NCBI GenBank assembly: GCA_949825045.1
Contig: OX463807.1
Span: 37,220,749 to 37,284,748, forward strand
Direction of reading: 5' to 3'
DNA: 64,000 nucleotides
DNA from: Argyresthia goedartella
Lineage: Eukaryota; Arthropoda; Insecta; Lepidoptera; Argyresthiidae
In this document: one piece after another, positions 40,681-53,700 of the stretch
Numbering within the stretch: the stretch's first letter is position 1
Layout of the letters: every line of letters starts with the position of its first letter
Program-made: the position numbers and the translations under genes
Notes under the pieces: generated by a model
What the model was told of the DNA's origin: nothing
Database searches by the model: none
What the model saw: only the letters and a program-made list of their open reading frames with translations

Positions 40681-41553
40681 AGGCACGTGAGGTGATGTGA
40701 TGTGATGACACAATACCGGGGAGAACGGTGCCGGTATCATAAAGACATAAAAGGCTCTTTTGTACGTTTTTATTAAAGCAACGTGAAACGGAACGTGTTT
40801 TAACCTCTCACTGACACATTCTGAGGGATCGCGATTTCGAACCACATGCTATGGTAATATAATACAAAACCTGTAGCGGGAAAATGACTTGCCGGCAAGA
40901 CATGGGTCAGTGTGCGGTTAAAAGACCCAAAGACCCGGCGGTAGTGACGTCCTGAATGCCATAGTGAAACTTCGATGTAAGGGCAGAACTTTCCATCAGT
41001 CTCCCTTCCCTATCCAAGCGGAAGAAGGAGAAGAGATTGACGCATAGCTCTCTCCCTTACATTCACAATGGCATGATGATGGGTGTTTTCGCGCCGAGCG
41101 TCAATTGTCAGTTTGAGACCGCGATTTTTTGCCAATAAGTATTTACTATGCTCGTTGTCTAGTCGGATATAAGTGAAAATGTAAGTAAAAATAAAATCAA
41201 TTCCTGGGTAATTCACAAAGTAAATATAAACTTGTAGTAGCACAAAGTCATTGAATTATAGTACAAAAGACTCATCAATATCAAAATTGCGTTTTTCCAG
41301 CAGTTATATTTTATAATCAATTTGTGTAAGTAAGGCCCGACAGATGAAAAGCGAGCACTATTCTCCTCGGTATCTTGTCATCACATCACCTCACATAACA
41401 TCACATCACATCACTTGCAGGTGCAAAATCAAACCACAACATTTAGCGCGCGGCCTAAGACCAACATTTTACTTCAAAAACAAAGGGTGTTGACAGTTGA
41501 AGTATTTATTTTGACTATTTACCCAATCAAATACCGTGCTCGGCATTATCTGG
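40681..41553. other. Non-genic stretch with GATGT/ACATC words
   Basis: No gene. TGATGTGATGTGATGACAC (40690-40710) and CATCACATCACCTCACATAACA (41380-41410) are inverse relatives and may mark two ends of an old insertion. Confidence 0.35.
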
Positions 41554-41705
41554 GCCTGTCGATTCACTTCACTTCACTTCGCATATATACTAACGCTACC
41601 CTTGCGAGCGTGGCAGCGAGTTGAACTAAGTTTTGACAGATAAAGTATGAGATGAAGCGAAGTGAAGGTGAAGTGAAGTGATCGGATTTTATAGAATCGA
41701 CAGGC
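41554..41705. repeat. Foldback element of 152 bp
   Basis: GCCTGTCGATTC at the left end pairs with GAATCGACAGGC at the right. Inside, TCACTTCACTTCACTTCGC faces GCGAAGTGAAGGTGAAGTGA. Probably a MITE. Confidence 0.7.
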
Positions 41706-44276
41706 AGGATCTGCCTCGGCGCTTTAGGAACGATTTCTTCTATATCATACGAATACCCTCAATCAAGCCTCAATTAAAACTCACATTCTTCATTTTTTTA
41801 ATCGGTACCTTAATAAATTAACCTCAAGCAATTTCCTCATTTTTGTCCCAGCGAGTAGTGTTGTCCACCGTCTATCGACAATAATCGAGGGACTAAATGA
41901 ATATGTTTTCTATCGATCAACCACAAGGGCTGAAAGATAGAAAGGGAGCTAACAATAATCCCGAGTCAAATTTGACATTCCTGTCAGATATTTTGTATAG
42001 AACATCATCAATATCATCGTTCTGTTGAGGATCATCATCGTTAATCGGTCGGTTTTAAGTCCTCACTATTGATGGTTCGATAACTTTCAGTAGGTAATAT
42101 GACGGTTATCTAATCATCAATTCAATTCATCAATGAAGCAAGCACAAGCAATTTTTAAAAGAGATCTAAAAATCCATCTGTGGGAGTTTCTACGCCCTTC
42201 TTCTCCCACAGTAGTCCAATATAGAGAAGTGGCAAAAAATGACGATTGCTAAGTATATGTAAATATCTATAGTAATAAAGACATTTGAAATTTTGGAATA
42301 GCGATTACCAAAAATAGCTATTTCCGTGGAAACTATCGATAGTCAATAGTTGGTCAGCACTATCGTCGAGGGTGCGCTCGTGCCCGGCCCGTGCTTGAGA
42401 AAAACCGAAGGAGTCCATGATTGGAGTCTGCGAGCACTTCACTCCGGAGCCATACGGTAATTAATTTCTGATTCGTTGACTGGGTTGCTGTAGATTCTAG
42501 AATGTAGTATATGATAACTGGGGTTTATATTCAATTCAATCCAATTTGTTTATTTGCAATTGTAGCGTACAGTTTACATTACATTTCTTTGCAAAGCTGG
42601 ACCTGTCCTCTTTTTGAGTAGCTCAAATCTTCGTCAAATCCAACGCAGTTACCGCCGTACCCAGAATCATAAGCCATGAATCCGAGCCCAAATTTGAATT
42701 TACAAAATCGTTGATTAAATACCTTAATGAATCATTAAACGACTCTGAGTATGGCGGTTAGTGTGAAAACTATCACAGCACATTTCCACATATTTCGGTC
42801 GATATGAGTTTAAAGGGGGCATCAGATAATATATACAAACTAGTATTATTATAATCTAGTAATAGGTATAATTACCTATTACACTTTGCATTCGTCGTTC
42901 AATCATTCTCCCACACTCCTTCGCATCCCACTCGCAAATATGATACGTGTACTTGTCGCCATTTGAACGAGCGCGCGCAGCGTATCCGTTTCAAGATTGG
43001 TCATCATAAATGCTTTCGTATGTACGGGTATTATCCTCCACAGGCCGCATTTCTCAACTGATTCTAGTGATTTTTTGTGAGCAGGTTAGATAGCTCTTTT
43101 TTGTTGATTCAGTTTTTGGAAACTTTTAAAAAATGGCGGAGATGTGGGGTTTTTAAAATTTCTAAAAAACCGCTACAATCCAAACAGCTTTACGGATTTT
43201 AAGAAATGAGGTGTCATTTTAAGAAACCGCTCACAGAGCCACTAGTTTGGAACCAGTTGAGACTTCCTGTTCCAGAGTTTATGATAGTTCTGACATGGTT
43301 ATCTATGCTTAAAGTGTCCATAATCTAATGACTCTCACAGTTTGAGCCAACAAACGTCTAGATTATTTAAACCATTCATAAAGAAACTTGTGCAGCATCT
43401 GGCACCAATCCAAACCATCCAATCCACACAATTTTCAGTCGATTTGAGCGAGTCCATATAATTTTGAACTGTCAGGGCTAGGTGGTGCAACTGACCTTAA
43501 GTTAGTCTAAATTAACTACATCGCGTCAGTAACGCTACAATCGTAGCGTTGATGATAATGATGTCCTCTTTGGTTTCCTCTCGCTTCAGACGTGGTACAG
43601 CGCGCCAGCAAAGCTGTAATGTAGCATCAGGCACCAAGTGTCTTTCCAACTCTAATCGATGAGTGAGATGGAATCCGACGCTAGTATTACGACCCTGAGG
43701 AATATAATGAGATATACCGCCTCATATGAAGATAGGAGATCAGGTTTAACGTACAGTTGACAACACATCAAGCTGAAATCTCTACACAAAAATAAATCAC
43801 GTCAACGTCACGCCTTTTACCGTTTAGGCAGAGGTTCAGTAGCGCCTACGTTTAGCCATTTATTCAATACTCAATTTTGCGTGACAGGGGGCTAGTCTAT
43901 TAATCAATCAATCAATTAGTCAGAATATTCTTTATGCTATTGGATAATAACATATCTTTTAGAGCACCTAATTAATCTAATACTAGGTGTACGTTCCAAA
44001 AGCAGATACTTCTCAGCGTAGAACGCGCAAGAAACTCTGAGGTCTCTCTTTATCAAAGGAAATACATCGATATCACTGATGTTTATTTTTATGATAGCTA
44101 ATAGAAGAAAAAGCATTTTATCCCAAAGGATTTACGTCTTCTAGATAATTAGACACTGAGTTATCGTTTCAAACATAATTTACTTTTAATAAACCTTTTG
44201 AATTTAGGTGTCGGTAAGCTTTGAATAATATCGGGGACCTTATTATAATCCTTCATCGGCCATTATAATGTATATG
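41706..44276. other. Intergenic stretch with retroposon tails
   Basis: No coding gene. Includes a + copy of repeat F (about 42160-42300, with TCTGTGGGAGTTTCTACGCC), a reversed retroposon tail near 42535 (TTCAATTCAATCCAATTTG), a CGTCACGCC-type repeat at 43799-43906 and ATCA-repeats near 43905. Confidence 0.4.
43799..43906 (+). repeat. CGTCACGCC-type repeat, copy
   Basis: ACGTCACGCCTTTTACCGTT, AGGCAGAGGTTCAG, CACGTTTAGCCA-like words, ending GTGACAGGGGGCTAG. Confidence 0.6.
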
Positions 44277-44648
44277 TCACCGTAAGATAGTCAAAACCGT
44301 TAGTTGATAAACTAACGCGTTAGTTGATCAACTATCGAGAGATAGTAAACCAGACCGACAGGGTTTAAAATTTACGTTTCTTTTGTTCTTACATTTCAAC
44401 CTAACACGAAGGCTATTCGGGGGCTTCGCTGCGCTCGCCCCCTCTAGTCTTCACCTAAGCTACCGCAGTATTTGCCCTGGTATTTCGTTTGCAATTCAAG
44501 TTTAAGCCAGTATACTATTTAACGGTTTTAACTTTATGAAGCGTTAGTTTTTCAACTAACGCGTCATATAGTAAGTAGTACGCTACAGTTTACTATCAGT
44601 CGATAGTAGACCAACTAACGAGAAAAAAAACTACTAACGGTTATGTGA
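44277..44648. mobile_element. Palindromic MITE, family A copy 2
   Basis: 372 bp with TCACCGTAAGATAGTCAAAA at left, the same ACTAACGCGTTAGT words, and a core inverted relative to the copy at 2686-3061 (GAAGGCTATTCGGGGGCTTC..). The right arm is eroded, ending TTATGTGA. Inversion of the core between the long arms is a usual outcome of intra-arm recombination. Confidence 0.75.
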
Positions 44649-44670
44649 CATATTTCCTTATTGTAAAAGT

Positions 44671-45006
44671 CTATAAATTAGCAGTTGGAGGAATTGGAAA
44701 TATTGTGGAGTCTACTAGAGTAGCTGGACCGTTTATTCTTAGTATTGAAATAATGGTTATCGCGATATTTTTGAAAAAGATGGATTTTTCTTGACATACA
44801 ATATATTCAAAAGAATGTGCTGAGAAGGCAGAGACAGGATGTTGATCTCCATAGACTTGTCTCCTCAGACCGAGTTCGTAAATGGCACGTATAGCCCGTT
44901 TCTGCAGAATACATTTGCGATTTATATCCAAGGCATTACCCCGCAGCATTGGAGAAAGCATCGCCACAGCTATGAAGCAGTCTCTACACTTGGTATTGAA
45001 ATACAT
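44671..45006 (-). pseudogene. LINE RT C-terminal fragment (LINE-6)
   Basis: A 111-residue frame with CILQKRAIRAIYELG, close to FILQKRAVRAIYRLG in the LINE at 63154-63717. It is the region after the RT core; the rest is degraded. The MITE copy 2 abuts it. Confidence 0.6.
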
Positions 45007-45109
45007 GATCCGAGCACATATTGCAATAAGGACGGGTTTAAGATCTACTTAAAAAGCATGTTGCTGCTGACTGTACACTGAAACATATCAAAGAAAACCA
45101 TTTATAGGA

Positions 45110-45744
45110 TTATGATGAGGTGGAAATTGAATCCTAGCAGTTTGTATGGGCTGCACATTTCATAAAAGCGTGTGAGTGCGATGTATATCGTCTGTATAGC
45201 GCAGGACGCCATAAGAGCCATTGAAAGTACAGTCGGTGCCTATGTAGTTACACACAATTCTTCCTCTTTAGCATTTTCGTGTCACCTGCTAGATGTATGC
45301 CTCCTCAATTAATTATATATTTAATCTATGTTCGAGAAACCTTCCGAAAGCATTTTTCATTGTAAGGAAAGGCAACTAGGAATAATAATACGTGAAGCGC
45401 GTTCGGGATAGTCCGGAGTACGATGGTACTCTATTTATTCTAGGCCTGTGTTTAGAGGTGGACAATCTCGCAAATAATAGTCCAAAGATTTTCTAGCGGT
45501 AGCGAAGGGTAGGGGGACTTGCTTGCTGCTTGCTTGCAAGCTATGCTGAATTACTGTGGCTTCCGGTGTTGTTGTCGGGCCAGAATTGTGCCTTAGTCAT
45601 AGTAAAAATGGATGGATGGATGGATGAATGGATTTGATGATGCAACCTGTAGTAATGGTTGATATCGCGAGACAAACCTGATTGGTACGTAATTTACAAC
45701 CGAAATTAAGGTAAAATAGATATAAATATTATCAAACTTTAACA
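45110..45744. other. Non-genic intergenic stretch
   Basis: No gene seen. A (GGAT)n run lies at 45608-45632. Confidence 0.35.
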
Positions 45745-45957
45745 TTTATGACACATACATTACCTAGGATCACTAGGCAATGTATGAGCACTAGGATACC
45801 CTGTTTTGTGAGAACCATAAAACAGTGACGTCACAGAAACACGAAGAACCGGGGTTATTTTTTTTCGGTCCTCCCGGAAACCGAAACCGGGACCTCTCTC
45901 TTGTGAGGCAGAACCGCTACGCCCTATAGATAGAGGTCGTCGTAAACCATACACTTG
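45745..45957 (-). repeat. SINE family B, copy
   Basis: On the - strand: GACGACCTCTATCTATAGGG, GCGGTTCTGCCTCAC, a damaged box B (GGTTTCGGTTTCC), then ACGTCACTG, ACAGGGTATCCTAG and AATGTATGTGTC. Confidence 0.6.
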
Positions 45958-47465
45958 TCGCCTCCGCCTCCACTCCACCCCCTCTCTCTCGTAGTCCGGA
46001 GGAGTTACAGTGGTTGTCAGACTACACCGTTCACAGCATTTCTCAATATGGAGCACAACGGCAACGAATGGCACAACAAACAGTTTCTCCCAGCCCCGGC
46101 CTCCTTTGTTCCGCAGCAGGCGATCCGGCACAATGGAAATGAAGTTGCTGCAGATATTAGAATGACTACGGCCATACTCAGGGTGGAATCAAGAAAGTAT
46201 GAAAAACTCCAGTTAAATATAATAGTAGTTTATGTGACTGCTGCATATTGGAGGGCATTAAACTCGAGAGTGGGTTTATGAAACTCACCTTCGGCTCGTT
46301 TCATAATAATATCACTCGAGAGTTTGAATGCCTAATTATGTACAGTTGCATACACTAGTTTATCTACACACATATCATAAGCTCTCTTTGATGTGTTCAG
46401 GAACCGCATGTTTGACCGGCATTGTGGTTCTGCAATTGTTTAGCTTGTTCTTTAGTACCAGCTTCACGCAGGCGGGCGTCGGCGTTCGAAATTTGAGTGT
46501 CAGTACCAACTTCACAGATAAACTAGGGACGGCGCGCGGGTGGGCGTCGGCGTTCGAAATTTGAATGTCATTATATGTAGAAAAACTACACATGATGACC
46601 ATAATGTATAGTTTTCCAGATACGAAACTAGTTTTTACCAAGTAGTTTAACATAATGCTGATCTTAACGTGCGGCTTTTGAACACAGTAAAGAGGGTTTA
46701 TGATACGTGTGTAGATAAAAGTACAAATCAACTACAGCGGGCGGTTACCATCAAACAAATCAATAAAAAAACACATTATGATTTCGGACAACGGGTCCAT
46801 GTGATTTTGTTGTTTAATTTTTCTGGGAACGTAATGTCTTTTTGAATCAGGGGATATATAGACCAAACATGACGCATATTCTAGAGTGTTTCAACGGTTA
46901 AATTGACTGAATTGTAGTTTAGGTGGAAAATACATACCTGTTACAAACTTGTGTAGTGTGTGACTAATATTCCAGCAACAAGCTTCATGCCGAATTCTGA
47001 TAACATTTTATTTCGCACAGTACTCGTTCTAAAGTTAAATTAGGTACCTACCAAATATGACATATTTAGGTGACATAACTTACTTACTGACGTGACTTAA
47101 CTTAAGCATAGTAGGAAAACTCTAGCATAGAAAGCTTTCACGCATGTACATAGAAATACATACAAATAAATTAAATAAAACTATGTATTATAATTAACGT
47201 AATAATATAACAAACAAATAATGCGTCTTGGAAAAGCCGATTCATGTAAAAGAGCTTCAAGATTTATGTAAAACAGTTTCAATACAATTGCATTTTTAAA
47301 TCGAACCACGACATCACTGTACTTTGAACAAAACGGCATTCAAGCGACTGGTGGGAAGACTGCTAATTCTATTGGAGATCCCAACACTTTTACAACGGAA
47401 CTCCAAAATACTTAGCACCAATATTTTTAAAAGCTGGGGCACAGCTTCTGGTTGAAATCTTTTTT
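45958..47465. other. Intergenic stretch beyond the M1 gene 3' end
   Basis: No gene recognised. A partial duplication of GGGCGTCGGCGTTCGAAATT occurs at about 46473 and 46543. On the - strand an AATAAA (47007-47012) about 455 bases past the M1 stop could be its polyadenylation signal. Confidence 0.35.
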
Positions 47466-47709
47466 CTACGCCTTCACCCTTTCCAGGTAGTCGTCTAACC
47501 AGCTGGATATTACCGGCAGGTTCTCACTGGACCACACAGCCTCCTCCCTGATGTTCCTCACGTTGCTCTCAATAATGTGCTCGGCGGACCCGAACTGCCC
47601 TTTGTGATCCTGCACCAGTTTGTTCACCATCTCCAGACCTTCCTTTGTCGTGAATTGGGAGGTGGACGAGCCGATGAGACTGTTCCAGAGGTCGTTTTTG
47701 TTTTCGAAC
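47466..47709 (-). CDS. M1-like gene, last exon
   Basis: Encodes FENKNDLWNSLIGSSTSQF, HIIESNVRNIREEAVWSSEN and ends DDYLERVKA with TAG at 47466-47468. There is no hydrophobic tail for GPI anchoring. Confidence 0.9.
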
Positions 47710-50700
47710 CTGCAGACATAACCGTCATTAATGAAGCCCTCGGGGTTTCAAGTTCAAGTAATGTTAAGTGACCATTAGATGTCTATACGAATACCCCGTA
47801 AACATAACCACATTATGGTATTACATGCTGTACGCAGCAAGGAAACTCCACCAGAATATGATATGTCAGATTGAGGAGCTTTGTATCACAGAATAGTAAT
47901 CTTCTTCTTGTTTAGACGATCCCTATGTGTCGAGGCTCGTGACGTCATCGTCGAAATTGATAAGGTACTCGTAACTTCGACCTTAAATTTTCTCCTATAT
48001 TCAGCTTTACGATGTGCTGTGAATCTGGGAGGAGATATCAAGGTATTTGGAAATACCGTTATAGAATTTCTCTCTCTCTCCATCCAGAAATGTACCAAAA
48101 TCAATATCGTAACTGTATACAGAGTGGAACAGAAACGGTGTAGGTAGTCTTATTTTAGGAGGTTGTTATTATGGGGGTGTCTGAAACTTTTGCTCAGTAA
48201 ACGATTTGATCTGAGGAACTTTATTTTTCACATTTTTTCTCACATTTTTCCTTTTTCATTTTTTCTCACAAATCAGCCGACCAGTCGGTCTAAAATGTAT
48301 GGAGAAGTACACACACCTTCCTGTTAGACCCTGAATTAATGAGAAAGCTACTTACTTTAGCTTTAAAGCATCCCAGTTGTTGGTGAGGAAGTTGAACAGC
48401 GCGTTGTAGCCTTGCGAGCTCCCCGAGAGCATGCTGAAAATGAGGGTCAGGTCCGATTCCGTGAAGTTCCCGTTCGCCTCTAAGATCGTGACGTTAAGGA
48501 GCCTGGAAAATGGTCATTTATCTTCATTATATCAGCCACACTTTAATGAATCGTCACCGTATCGTTAACGTAAGTCTTCAATTGTTTGTGGATGAAAGCT
48601 CAAACCTATGAAAACTCGATAAATGTATAAACCTTACATACTTTTGTTTACAGACCAGAGTTATTTTCACCTAAGTAGGAATTCAGTTTAACTCGGCTAA
48701 TAAAGGAAATAATCGACAAAAGACTGCCCCCGCCCCACCTTTCACAGAAGTGAAATTCCCTTGAGATGGCAATACCTGGAGATCTTATGCTCATCCACCG
48801 GGCATCCGGCCAGTGTCTTCAGAAGGTAGGTCCTCTCACTCTGCTTGCGGGAGTGAGGGAAGTTGATGACGCGCTGCAGACCAAACTCCCACTCCTCCTT
48901 GGTGCCCCACTTGAAGACTGGACAGATGAACTGATTGGATACGCTGATGGCAAAAAGTTTGAATTAATTCTCAGAATCTTTCGTAAAGACCTTTAGGACG
49001 TGGTGGTTTGAGGCAAATTCATATTATGTATTGTATGCATAAAATAATAATTAATCATTTCATCATTTCTTACTACTAAAATACCTCTAGTAGGTGTTTT
49101 TTCTCTTCAACCAATAGATAGATGGCTCTATTTTTCATTTACCCAAATAAATTAATATGTTGATATAAAATAACCTCACAAATATAAAATTACCTCATAA
49201 ATATAAAATAACCTCAATTAATTCACAAATAGAAATAGAGAATTTCACTCCGGCATTAACTCTTGTTTCTAAAGAAGCTCGTCTGGATGCTTCCAGGTGA
49301 AAGTAATATACTCAAAGGTTCGACGACGCAAAGGATACCTGGCTAGCTATTCTTTGAAATTCATTTATTCTGTGAATAAATTGTCTTTTTTTAGCTGCTA
49401 AATTGATTTGTCTCCCGGCAAACGAGTTATTTTATTTTATTTAAACGAGTTTGAACGAGGCTATCGAGTTGTTACTATTAAATAACAGTTTTCGCTGAAA
49501 AAATATCCACTTTCTGCTAACCAAGTTTCATTTTTTTGATAATCTAGATACAGGCTGAACGCCACGCGCCGCTGTCTGTAAAAAATAGTATAAGTATAGG
49601 TAAACAAAATAAAAAATTCCCAGTTTGAGGAGGGCAAAGAAAGTAAAAAACGAAATCAATCGAGTTGTGTCCCACGGATGGATGTTACAATATTTTTACC
49701 CGGCTGCAGGAAGCGAAAAAGAGGAGAGTTGTATGTTTGACCTGTTTAACTTGTCTGTATATATGTAGGTTTGTATGCGGCATGTTCCTGTGTTCCCACG
49801 TAACTATTCATCGGCTCAACCGATTCTGATAAATGTTACGTTATTAGATTCGTCTTGATGGCCCAAGTGTCACTAGGTACAAAAGAAAAAAAAACGGTCA
49901 TGTGTGAGTCAGACTTACGAAGCAAGGGTTCCGTCCACACTTGTAGAGAGCTATTATGTTTGTATGTCATGTATATGGAAAAAGATCGTCCATCACGGGA
50001 AACCAGTCTTGGAGGTTATTTTTTAAATGGGGGGTTCTCAATTCCGTCGTGTCGCGTGACACGTGACACCGACACCAGAGACACAAACACACAAGTTACG
50101 TGTTGCGTGACACCGACACCAGAGACACAAACACACAAGTTACGTGTTGCGTGACACCGACACCAGAGACACAAACACACAAGTTACGAAACAAAGCAAC
50201 TCAACCAGAAATAAGAACTATCAAATCTGCAAACTGAGAAAATGTAGGAAACAAAACCGAAATAGTATTAGAATCTCAAACAACCTTCTAGATTCAGGCA
50301 AAACTTTAGAAAAGTGGCAAAGTGAGTGGCGCCAAACAAAAAAAGGGCTAAGCGTTTTTCAAAAACAAAATAAAAAACCGGTCAAGTGCGAGTCTAAATC
50401 GCGCACGAAGGGTTCCGTACCACCGTTCAACGGAAGCGATGGTGTGGAGTGAATAGTTTGGATTTTACACAGCAAAATATTGTTTACAAAGTTATTGGTG
50501 CGGTTACTTTCACACTCCATGTACGTAAACAGGTGCATCCATAAGTTTGTATGTGGTATTGTTGTATGGGAGCCCCCTTAAATATTTATTTTATCCTGTT
50601 TTTTAGTATTTGTTGTTATAGCGGCAATAGAAATACATAATCTGTGAAAATTTCAACTAAGCTAGCTAGGTTCTTGAGATACAGCCTGGTGACAGACGGA

Positions 50701-53700
50701 CGGACGGACAGCGAAGTCTTAGTAATAGGGTCCCGTTTGGAACCCTTCGGGTACGGAACCCTAAAAACGGGCCAATTGCACTAACAAACAGTTCACAACA
50801 CGCACAACTCGCATCCACGTCTTTGGGCTGGACCTTGACCATAAAGGTGATTTCATATTATATTTTAACAAGAGTTTCTACGGTCTGGCTTGTGTGTAAC
50901 AGAAATGCGTACTTTGTGATATTTTTAAAAGGATTCCAAGGTCTCGCACTTTGTACCTGCCTGACGGACCCACTCGTTGTTTGCATCTATCGGCGAGTCT
51001 TTTCTGGTTTACCAGGGACATGTTGGCCTTTGCCTAACTGCAGTTATCTAGTGGGACCCTTCCCCGTGGACCAGGCGCGTTCGCGAGTCGCGGATAGTGT
51101 AATGGCCTCCTTGAAATAGAAGGAGGTTTACTGTGCATAAAGGTATTACCCCAAATAATGCTATGAATAAGCAGTCGCGGATGAGGGGGCGACCCAACTG
51201 ACCTTCTTAAAAGGGATAATGATCGGTGAGGTGTTTTTCGACTCGAACTCTATAAATTACACGCGGAAGGCAGCCCATCTGACTTCCATCAGAGGTATGA
51301 CGATTGGCGAGAAAAGTTATTGGTGTATGGGAATGTGGACACCCCAAGAAATAATCAAGCCCTGTCGGTGGTACGTGCGCATTGCCCACAGTACCGGACC
51401 GGGGACGGGGGGAAGCGATCACACGTTTCTTCCTGATGACGGTTTCGGATAGCGTTTAAGCGTTGTCAGTGTACCACAATATTGACTGCAGCTTACGTTG
51501 TGAAAACTCCGACGAGGTGGGCGGCTATGGATGTAAAAAATTTCAAGTCAATTACCTCAGGAGGGTACCGATGATTTAAAAGCCGGAGAATCCCTTCCTG
51601 CAGTGGGGGCTGGCCGGTTCGCATAGTGGTTTGGACCTTCCCCTTCAGGCTAAAGATGGGTTTTTTCTGGGGGCCGCCAATTTTTTGCGTCAATGGTAGA
51701 AGGAGAAGAGAGAGAGGAGTATAGGGAGATAATTTTCTCTGCTGGTTCTGATGAACCGGCAGTAAGAACAGCTCCGCCAATCAAGCAAGCTTTCTTGGGA
51801 AATAATGATTATATGGATTAAAGTCTTCTCAAGAAATTAAATCTTACAAGAGAAAGTCTTATTGATGTCTCCCAAACCCGCAAAAAAGTTGACAAAGTTG
51901 GCGGCGATTGAAAGTTCATAATTTAAGTACAGCAGATGGGCGGAGAAAAACCAGGAGAAGCTGAAGCGACGCAAACAAGCACATCAGGAAAGGACGCAAA
52001 AGGTGGCGGAGGTTAAGGCTCAGGCTACCTCAGCAACATCTGCGCCCATAAAAACCGTGAAAGTTAAGCGTCAGCAGACAGCAGATGAGAGCCAGATGAC
52101 AGAACAGCATCATTCTAAGCACCATCGCAGCCCGGAGCGGGCCGAGAGTCCGCGTAGCTCTGCCAAAGAGCACAGTGGGCTAGCGGTCGCTTTGTGCCGC
52201 AAGGATGGCCTGACAATGGACAAAACTCTGTCTTCTGCCATTATGAAAATGCTGCAGAACATGGTTGAGAACGCAATGGAAGTCGGGGTTGGCTTCAAGA
52301 GCCAACTTTGGCGACATAAGGCATAGATATCAGAGCAAAGAAGCTACATAAGTCTCGGGTGGTAGTGTGGCTTCTGGGAAAACAAGAGGATCTTCCGAAA
52401 GATCCTCTAAAGTTGATAAAATATCTGAACGCTGATAGAGTTGACCTGTACATACAGGACTGGAAGCTCATCAGAAAAAATCCCCAGGTCTTGGATGTTT
52501 ATACTTGTGTGATGTCGCTGTTTCTGGTTCCCACTAAACAGGGTATCCTATTGTGGGGCCAGAAGCCATGCTTACGCCTGTACATAAATATTATGATTAA
52601 CTCTATCGAATCTCAATAATTACGTTAAGTCTTATCTGCTCGATTTGTACTTTTTAGTGTTCGGCAATCGGGTTTGTAAGTTTTCATAATTAGCTGATTT
52701 TTACATAGACTACGTAATGAAGGTTTCAGTTGATAGGACGACTAATGATTATAAATATGTACCTAAATTCATGTTATTCTCCCTGGAGTCTAGGGAATTT
52801 ATCTTCCAGCTTTAATTAACGATGCCACGTTTTAATTATACCTCGAAGTCTCGATCCGCATGCTTTCCACTACAAGCTCTAAGAGAGCGACGATTCTAAA
52901 GGAAACTCTTCAATCTGGATACTCTTAAATCTTACTACCTAGTAGTTTCTGGAGATTAATAAATCTAAATTTCGTAGAGTGCGAACCTTCTTACCCGTAA
53001 CCCCGTATCCCGTGTATCAAGACAGGTCCTGAAGTAGTGCTTACTGGGAACGCAAATAACCCGTGAACCCTGTAGCCCATTTAGGGATGTCTTAACTGTT
53101 TAGTGCGCGTGCACCCTATCTCGATGTGTAACTTCATAGGTCGAGTCTATAGTTACGACCCATTTTATGACACCCTGTAACTAGATAGGTAAAGTGATAA
53201 TAAAGAAAATAACTCTTACCTCCTTTCTGTTCGTTTACTAGATAGGATCCCTAGATAGTCCCCATACCATATTGAGTAGCTAAATAGGACACATTGCTAG
53301 GAGCAACAGTCTACGTTTGAGATCCAGCAGAGCTGATCCGAGAAGTGGCTGACCCCGCTTTGTCACAAACTTAGATTATGGTTTGAGTTTGAAAAGGAAA
53401 ATTTCCCTTTCAAGTTGTGATTCGTCGTTTCAAGTAAGTTGGGGAAGTTAATAATTAGATTGTTAGAGTAAGCCATATCAGGTTCATTAACACTAACCCC
53501 CCAAGCATATCTTACATATACAACTACTCCAACACATTTGTTCTTAAACGAATGTGTTCCTTACGCCCTAAAACCAGTTAGCATTCTCATTTGTGATGTT
53601 TCAGTGAGCTGGCATAAGGTCAGAATGATTACATCAAATAAAATATCGAAGTTTTCCACATGGAACTTTATAAAGCTTTTTTTGAAGTGGGTCGATATAG

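Noticed and set aside
45955..46281. 108-codon open frame on the + strand
   Set aside because: Starts in the SINE copy flank and has no conserved features or splice partners.
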